Positions 59,101-64,000 of a stretch of DNA of 64,000 bases are shown here, in pieces. A model generated the notes under the pieces. That model was not told where the DNA came from. It saw nothing but the letters and a program-made list of their open reading frames with translations, and ran no database searches. Every line of letters begins with the position of its first letter. Position 1 is the first letter of the stretch. Made by a program: the position numbers and the translations under genes. The DNA is from Ecdyonurus torrentis (Eukaryota; Arthropoda; Insecta; Ephemeroptera; Heptageniidae), in assembly GCA_949318235.1 (NCBI GenBank), contig OX439137.1, positions 11,579,532-11,643,531 of the forward strand, read 5' to 3'.

Positions 59101-62100
59101 CCCCCCCCCCTCCATTTTACGCTATAAGTTAATTTGACCGAACTGTTTGTAGTTCTAATATCAATCATACAATTGGAAAAACAAGTAACTTTCCAGGCAG
59201 AAAGGATTTTATAGCGTGTATGTACTAGCGCGTTCCTGCCAACAATTTTGAATATGAATTTGTCAGTGTAAGCTCATTACTATCTCCAATTCCCCAATTT
59301 TTCTTAATGTATTAATGTTTTTCCATCAAATCTATTTACTATAAATTATTGCGTAGTTGATTTTTCTTAATATTTGTGTTTTGACTTGACTTGTTCTACT
59401 CTGTAAAGACATGGAACGTAATAAAATCTTATATCTTATATCAATAAATTTCCAGAACACAATATATAGTGTGTGTTGGTACAAGATGATAACTTACTAC
59501 TCTCTGTCAGTGCCAAGCCTAATGGCGATGTCCTCGTACTGCTGATGAGAGTTTGCAATCAGCTCAGGACAACCAAGTGTCGTCAGCTGAGAGGCGGCAA
59601 CTCGAGAAGCCAAAGTCTCTCCTGGGAAAGTTACCACTGAAACATAGCACAGGTAGCAACACACGTTAGTACTGTATTGAAGTTGTTACCATTGGATTGA
59701 AGAACTAGTGAACAACTTGCAAAATAAGGGTTTTGTACAACAAAATTAGCAAACCCAGAACCTAACAATACTAACAAAATGCTAGCTGATGAGTTCCTGT
59801 CTTGTTTTAATATGCTTTCTTATGGGGAAACGAAGCAGCTATAACTTGTTTAGAATTGTTTATCAATTGCATTAGTGCATTATTTTGTCTATTTCATGCA
59901 GCAAAGCTAATTTGTTGAACTTTTCTCCACCAACATGTACATACACATGATGCTGCTATTCATCCTATTCATGGTTAACAAACAGCACTTCCCTTTAAGG
60001 CAGTCAGAAATGTCATCGAATATTATTATATATTATTTTAGTTTTATTTCCTTATATTTTATGTTATTATAATATAAGTTGCACTATTGAATGAAAGACT
60101 TTGTTTTATGTTTTATGATGATGTCATGAGTTTTTTGTATACTAATTTTGACAGAAAATCTTACACGTGTTATTATCACTATAAATATTAATACATATAT
60201 AAAACAGTAGTGTCAGCTAGATTTTTATACTATTTTCCTTGTTCTATGATATTTAATATTATTTAGAAAACACTGACGCCTGCAAAAAGACACGTGTTTG
60301 GATGGATGGGAAGGATGTCAGTGTTGAGAGGCACCCTCACAGGGTCAATGTAACTTTGGCGTCCCCACGCCACAAGTTAGTATAAATACCGAGGGAAGGG
60401 ACCCTCAGGAACTCAGTCTCAGTAAGGGATTTGGACAACAAGAGTACGAATCTCTCTTGTCGCGAGTAGTCCGAGTGTCAATCACTTTATTGTGATTGTT
60501 TATATTTTATCATGTGATGATTTTATCTAATTAAAGTAATATTATGCATAAATGCATAATAAATTAGATTCTGTGCAATGCATCTTTTATATGCAAATTA
60601 ATGCATAATTATATTATGCATATAATTAGAATCTGTGCATATTTTTATCACATTAAAATTGTGATAAGTGATTTGTGTTTGGCATAAGATGGTAAATCAA
60701 TAATATATAAAATTGGCAATGTGGTATTGATATATTATAATAATAATATATAAATATAATAATTTTTACCTGTCTCTTTATAAAGAGTAAATTCATACAA
60801 TAATTCAATGTGGTAATAATAATCTAAAAGATGGATCCATAATCCTTTGTGTTTTATTTTCACTTTATTTAAGTTACCTAACCAATAGCATATAAGTCTA
60901 ATTAATAATCTAATAGCTCTATAATTGCTCTATACCTAAAATATTATTCATAGTTTACCTAAGAGTCTCAATATCCTATTTTTTCTTATGTATGCAAATT
61001 AGCTAGCCATTAATTTATATCATTTGCATATCATTAATTTTACTAAATATTCTTATTTTAAACCATAAATGAGCAAGAACACTGAACTGCTATACCTTGG
61101 TCCTTGTGATTCATCTTTACAACTTTCTATCTGGCATATTATATTCCTGGATTTACCAACTATTAATTTACTTCATCCAATGCTTTTTACACCTCATACT
61201 AATCCCAGAAAAATCTGACTGCAGGATTCATGTCTCTGAATGGCATATATATGGGGAAACTTTTAACACAATTGGCCAGATTTTTATGATACCTGTTCTG
61301 TAAGGGTTCACGAGAAACTCAGTATCGAGAAAGAGGGCGTGGCTCACAAGTTCTTTATAATGAACGAGGGTGTTACACCCCCTTTTTTGATTCTGAGTTT
61401 CACTTGAAGCCTTACGAAACAGACCCCTGTATACATTTTTCCTTTTCAGGATAAACCAACTCAAAGTAAAGTATATCTGACCTGGTGTTCCAGTCCATAG
61501 CACATCCATGCTGGTGGTATGTCCATTGCACAGAGGTGTATCTAGACATACATCAGCCAGTTGACCACGCCTTACGTGCTCTTCCTTGGCGGCAACGTTG
61601 GAGAACAAGATGCGACCTGGGGGAAGTCCCAGTTGTTGTGCAGAGCTCTGCAGGTTAGGCTCTCCAACTGCAGGGAATCTCAGTAACCATAGCACGGAGT
61701 TGGGTACGTTCTTCAAGATCTAAAACAAATCAATAGTAACAGCTGATAAGAAAAAATAAATAACAAGAATTAGATGAAATACTTGAAAAAAGGAAACACA
61801 AAATATGTTAATTACATTATAGCTGTGTATGTAATTGTTACTGCATCAAGTTTTTGTACTATTGTATAATTATCATGTAAATTTTATGTATGTAAATTTG
61901 TAACTTGTTTCTGTACTGTGTGTACCACCATGAATGTATTGGGCACGTAAAACTGACTGTTTCTTGGATGACAATAAAACAAAACATTTGGTCACCAATA
62001 GCAAAAAGATAAAGTTTGATCATTATTTATATTTAACTGGCACATTTCAATTGCAGACATCACAAGCAACGTTTTCACATGACAATGATAATATGCATAA

Positions 62101-64000
62101 CTTGAATTTACATTTCTCTAAAATCTAGTGTTTCTTAATGGGCAATACCCTAATAAAAGTTTCTTACTCTCTTGTATTAGCTTTAAACACATAATAGTGT
62201 GTTTCATCCCTCATGAAAATGAGTTCTAAACCACATATAACAGGATAAACCCAGCATGTAATTTGATTGAAATTAATGAGATGAGGGGGAGTGGTGGACC
62301 ATCCTGAGATACCTGACTTGTTGTGGGCCACTACCACCACTGCCTGGACTGGTTAGAGACATGAATGGACCTATCAAGCCTACAAGCCTCTCCTACATTT
62401 TTCTTCTATAGGGTTACCTATGACACACTGGCATATCGATCTTGTTGCGAAAAAAATGTCTACATATCTCATATTTTGTCACGCAAAGCAAAATGTCTAC
62501 ATATCTCGTATTTTGTTACGCGAAGCAAAATGTCTATCTTGTTTTTTGTCACGCGAAGCAAAATGCCTATCTCGTATTTTGTCACGCGAAGCAAAATGAC
62601 TATCTTGTATTTTGTCACGTGAAGCAAAATGCCTATCTCGAGCGCCATCTCCATAACGTTCGGGAATGAGATAAACATTTTGCTTACGCTGACAAAAAAT
62701 GAGATACATATTTTGCTTCACGTGACAAAAAACGAGATAGACATTTTGTTTGCAACAAGATCAATATGCACAGACATCAACATGTGGAGAACACGAAAAC
62801 ATGTTCAGTGTATACCACATTTTCTGAAAAAGCTGCATAATACCCACTGAGAAGTGTACTTATGACCTCTTACAAGTCAAACCAGCTACTAATTTTGTGC
62901 CATACACTTGGTTTTCACTTAAAATTTCCTAGTTATAGTACATACAGTAGTTTTCACTAAAACATGTTATGCAAAAGAATGCAAATTTTGAAGTCCCTAC
63001 ACTTTTCTTGCACCTCCAAGTGATTAATGTACTCCAATGTTAATGCTACTGGTGTTTATTCATGGCAATAGAAAAAAATAATCCTTTCTCAATTTTGTGC
63101 CCTACAGCTTGCAGTTAATCCTCCATCCCATTACTTTTGTTACTTTAATTTATGATTTTCAACCAATATAATTTTCCACAAAGCAGGCCGAAACAGCTGT
63201 CCATGGCTTGAGAGTGAAACGCTAATGGGCTGTGGCGTGAGTAGTCGCGCCACTGTAATGATTTGCAAGCCTAAAAAATCCATAATCTGGCTATACTATG
63301 GCTTACTAAGAGCTAAAAGAGCGGCTAGTATAAACCCTAGATTACACGTTATACGCGTTTTTCTTTTAAGGGGTCCCTGTACAGCTTAATGCTCACTATC
63401 TCCCATTCCCAATTTCTTATATGAGTCTATCTGTAAATATTCTATCATATCTTTGATGTCACTTATCAACGCGAAATGGTTTTTTTCCTAATATTATTTA
63501 TTAATAGCATGCTTTATTTGTTGAACTACTGTATTTTGAAAATGCAAGATTAAGGAAAATAACACACCGCGGTTAGGTTGATAATGTAAAAGAAAATGAT
63601 AGAGGAAACTAAAAAGGCCCTTAACATAGTGAAGGGGTTCCATTGTTTGGTGAAAATCTAAATAGCACATAGATTTCTATTTCTAAATCTGTGCTAGCAA
63701 GATTTTCAACAACCTGTAGGACTCTTTTCACTATGGTAAAACCCTTGCAGGTTTTCTCTATCTATTTCTTTTATATTAGATATACAGTAGAAATGCTTGT
63801 TTTTTATTTTATGCATTTGTTTTCTACTTTGCACTCCACCTGTAAGCCCTAATAAAAAGTAACAGTAAAAGACTGTGGCACTTACATTAACCCACATCTG
63901 CAGTGTGGCAGGATCAATCTTATACAGCTGATTGAAGTTACAGTAGACGATAGCATCCTCTGGTAGTCCATACTGTTGTCGTGTGGTGATGACGATGGTG
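56192..64000 (-). CDS. OGT: O-GlcNAc transferase (OGT), C-terminal catalytic part, partial
   Basis: OGT transfers GlcNAc from UDP-GlcNAc to Ser/Thr of nuclear and cytosolic proteins. Four coding exons are visible: 63886-64000 (cut by the window edge), 61482-61719, 59498-59636 and 56192-56351, 216 residues and the stop. They cover the second half of the catalytic region. UDP-site motifs seen: [10 protein letters not shown] (Gln and Lys), [18 protein letters not shown] (Lys, His) and [14 protein letters not shown] (His-Thr-Thr, Asp). Then [21 protein letters not shown] and a C-terminal [20 protein letters not shown]. Introns are GT-AG with consistent phases. It resembles insect OGT in [10 protein letters not shown] and [11 protein letters not shown]. 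The TPR repeats and first catalytic half must lie to the right. The frame is intact. Exon 61482-61719 has a short extra open stretch past its donor that is intron. Confidence 0.95.
56427..56571. mobile_element. GGAACAAC family palindromic element, copy 1
   Basis: Ends ATTGACTAATAAAGGAACAA and its complement; the interior carries GTACTGCGCATGCGTAGTAA-like sequence. Lies in the last OGT intron, 75 bp from the exon at 56351. Confidence 0.75.
56851..57246. mobile_element. Family A palindromic element, copy 2, interrupted
   Basis: Left end AAAAGAAAAGTGTAGAGAAA, right end complement near 57205-57246 (CCTTGCTGGTTTCTCTCTAT). A GGAACAAC family copy (56900-57060) sits inside it. Confidence 0.65.
56900..57060. 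mobile_element. GGAACAAC family palindromic element, copy 2 (nested)
   Basis: Ends AGGAACAACCGTTTTGAAG and TTCAAAACAGTTGTTCC with the same interior type as 56427-56571. It interrupts the family A copy and is therefore the younger insertion. Confidence 0.7.
57946..58292. mobile_element. Family A palindromic element, copy 3
   Basis: Begins AAAAGAAAATGATAGAGAAA, ends with its diverged complement (CCTCTATTATTTTCCTT); internal GTGCTAGCAAGATTTT also occurs in copies 2 and 4. In the last OGT intron. Confidence 0.6.
58488..58510 (+). repeat. Poly(C) tract, 23 bases
   Basis: Uninterrupted C run in the last OGT intron; on the OGT-coding strand it is poly(G). A 15-base run follows at 59096-59110. Confidence 0.85.
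58957..59052. mobile_element. Family F palindromic element, short copy
   Basis: Arms ATATTGATGTCGTTGTGAGC and its complement, with one internal unit resembling TTGCTTCATGTGACAAAAAA. It is the single-unit relative of the expanded copy at 62431-62769. Confidence 0.65.
59718..59845 (+). repeat. Dispersed repeat family D, copy 3
   Basis: Shares CTTGCAAAATA, CTAACAATACTAACAAAATG, TTCCTGTCTT and ATGCTTTCTTATGGGG with the copies near 4.9 and 9.5 kb. Confidence 0.5.
60280..60660 (+). promoter_or_regulatory. TATA plus initiator promoter, possibly a solo LTR
   Basis: TATAAATA at 60381-60388 is followed at about 30 bp by an initiator-type TCAGTC (60413-60418), the spacing expected for an RNA polymerase II core promoter. 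A hairpin ACAAGAG/CTCTTGT (about 60436-60461) lies in the predicted leader. ATTAAA near 60531 and repeated ATGCATAAT motifs follow. The block is GC-richer than its flanks and reads on the plus strand, opposite to the OGT gene in whose intron it sits. An LTR would look like this, but I could not define both ends or a target duplication. Confidence 0.45.
61308..61428. mobile_element. Palindromic element next to an OGT exon
   Basis: Arms CTGTTCTGTAAGG plus GAGAAACTCAG at the left; CTGAGTTTCAC plus CCTTACGAAACAG at the right. It lies about 55 bp beyond the donor of the OGT exon at 61482-61719. The 162-codon frame that covers both exon and element is a fusion artefact. Confidence 0.65.
62431..62769. 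mobile_element. Family F palindromic element with expanded tandem units
   Basis: Terminal repeats GCATATCGATCTTGTTGC and GCAACAAGATCAATATGC enclose five full units of 37, 37, 33, 33 and 33 bp plus a partial one in the left arm (about 62453-62640). The unit core is GCGAAGCAAAATG followed by TATCTCGTATTTTGTCAC. About two and a half inverted units form the right arm (62665-62755). Because 33 is a multiple of three, several frames stay open on both strands and give false repeat proteins. In an OGT intron. Confidence 0.75.
63584..63778. mobile_element. Family A palindromic element, copy 4
   Basis: Starts AAAAGAAAATGATAGAGGAA and ends with its complement; inner arms TAGCACATAGATTTCTAT/AAATCTGTGCTAGCAAG. 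It lies about 105 bp from the OGT exon ending at 63886. Confidence 0.65.

Noticed and set aside
61228..61716. 162-codon single-exon version of the OGT segment
   Set aside because: Only 61482-61719 matches OGT; beyond the donor at 61481 the frame runs through intron and a palindromic element.
62453..62640. CRISPR-like array (regular 33-37 bp repeats)
   Set aside because: Units are directly contiguous without unique spacers, in a eukaryotic intron, and form part of a palindrome.
62365..62850. Several overlapping repeat-protein frames on both strands
   Set aside because: They come from 33-bp tandem units in a palindromic element; a unit length divisible by three keeps all frames open. No start context, splice site or homology supports a protein.

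Overview
This is nuclear DNA from an AT-rich animal genome, most likely an arthropod. The genes have several short exons, GT-AG introns of about 0.1 to 5 kb, palindromic miniature DNA transposons, and long (GA)n and homopolymer tracts. The arthropod call rests on the OGT exons at the right end, whose residues read more like insect than vertebrate OGT. No bacterial, plasmid, phage or CRISPR features are present. Almost all reading frames longer than 60 codons are chance or repeat-derived; the real genes had to be rebuilt from short spliced exons.

Layout. 1-3.1 kb: three small minus-strand exons (945-1033, 1916-1975, 3090-3116) that splice into one open frame, the 5' part of a gene I do not recognise. 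3.1-3.4 kb: a short shared promoter. 3.4-5.75 kb: a complete NXT1/NXT2 (p15) mRNA-export cofactor gene on the plus strand, four exons. 5.9-10.7 kb: intergenic DNA full of repeats, between convergent NXT and BTBD10. 10.86-18.5 kb: a complete BTBD10/KCTD20-type gene on the minus strand, six coding exons plus at least one upstream exon, with transposon copies in its introns. 19.5-19.65 kb: a GC-rich block, probably the BTBD10 promoter and perhaps bidirectional. 19.7-53.9 kb: about 34 kb with no convincing coding exon. It holds microsatellites, a deleted mariner-type element, several miniature elements, a perfect 223-bp tandem duplication, isolated GC-richer promoter-like islands and an apparent excess of CACGTG sites. 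53.9-54.5 kb: two miniature elements side by side. 56.2-64 kb: the last four coding exons of O-GlcNAc transferase (OGT) on the minus strand, running off the right edge; the introns carry nested miniature elements and a TATA-plus-initiator promoter-like block.

The three recognised genes have unrelated housekeeping roles (mRNA export, Akt-linked BTB protein, nucleocytoplasmic glycosylation) and do not form a pathway. The distinctive content is the transposon stratigraphy (elements inserted in elements, one element whose arms carry an expanded 33-37 bp tandem repeat) and the non-coding 34 kb block, which could be the long intron of an unseen plus-strand transcript, a regulatory domain, or ordinary intergenic DNA. 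I found no clear new protein-coding system. All repeat boundaries and motif counts were made by eye.
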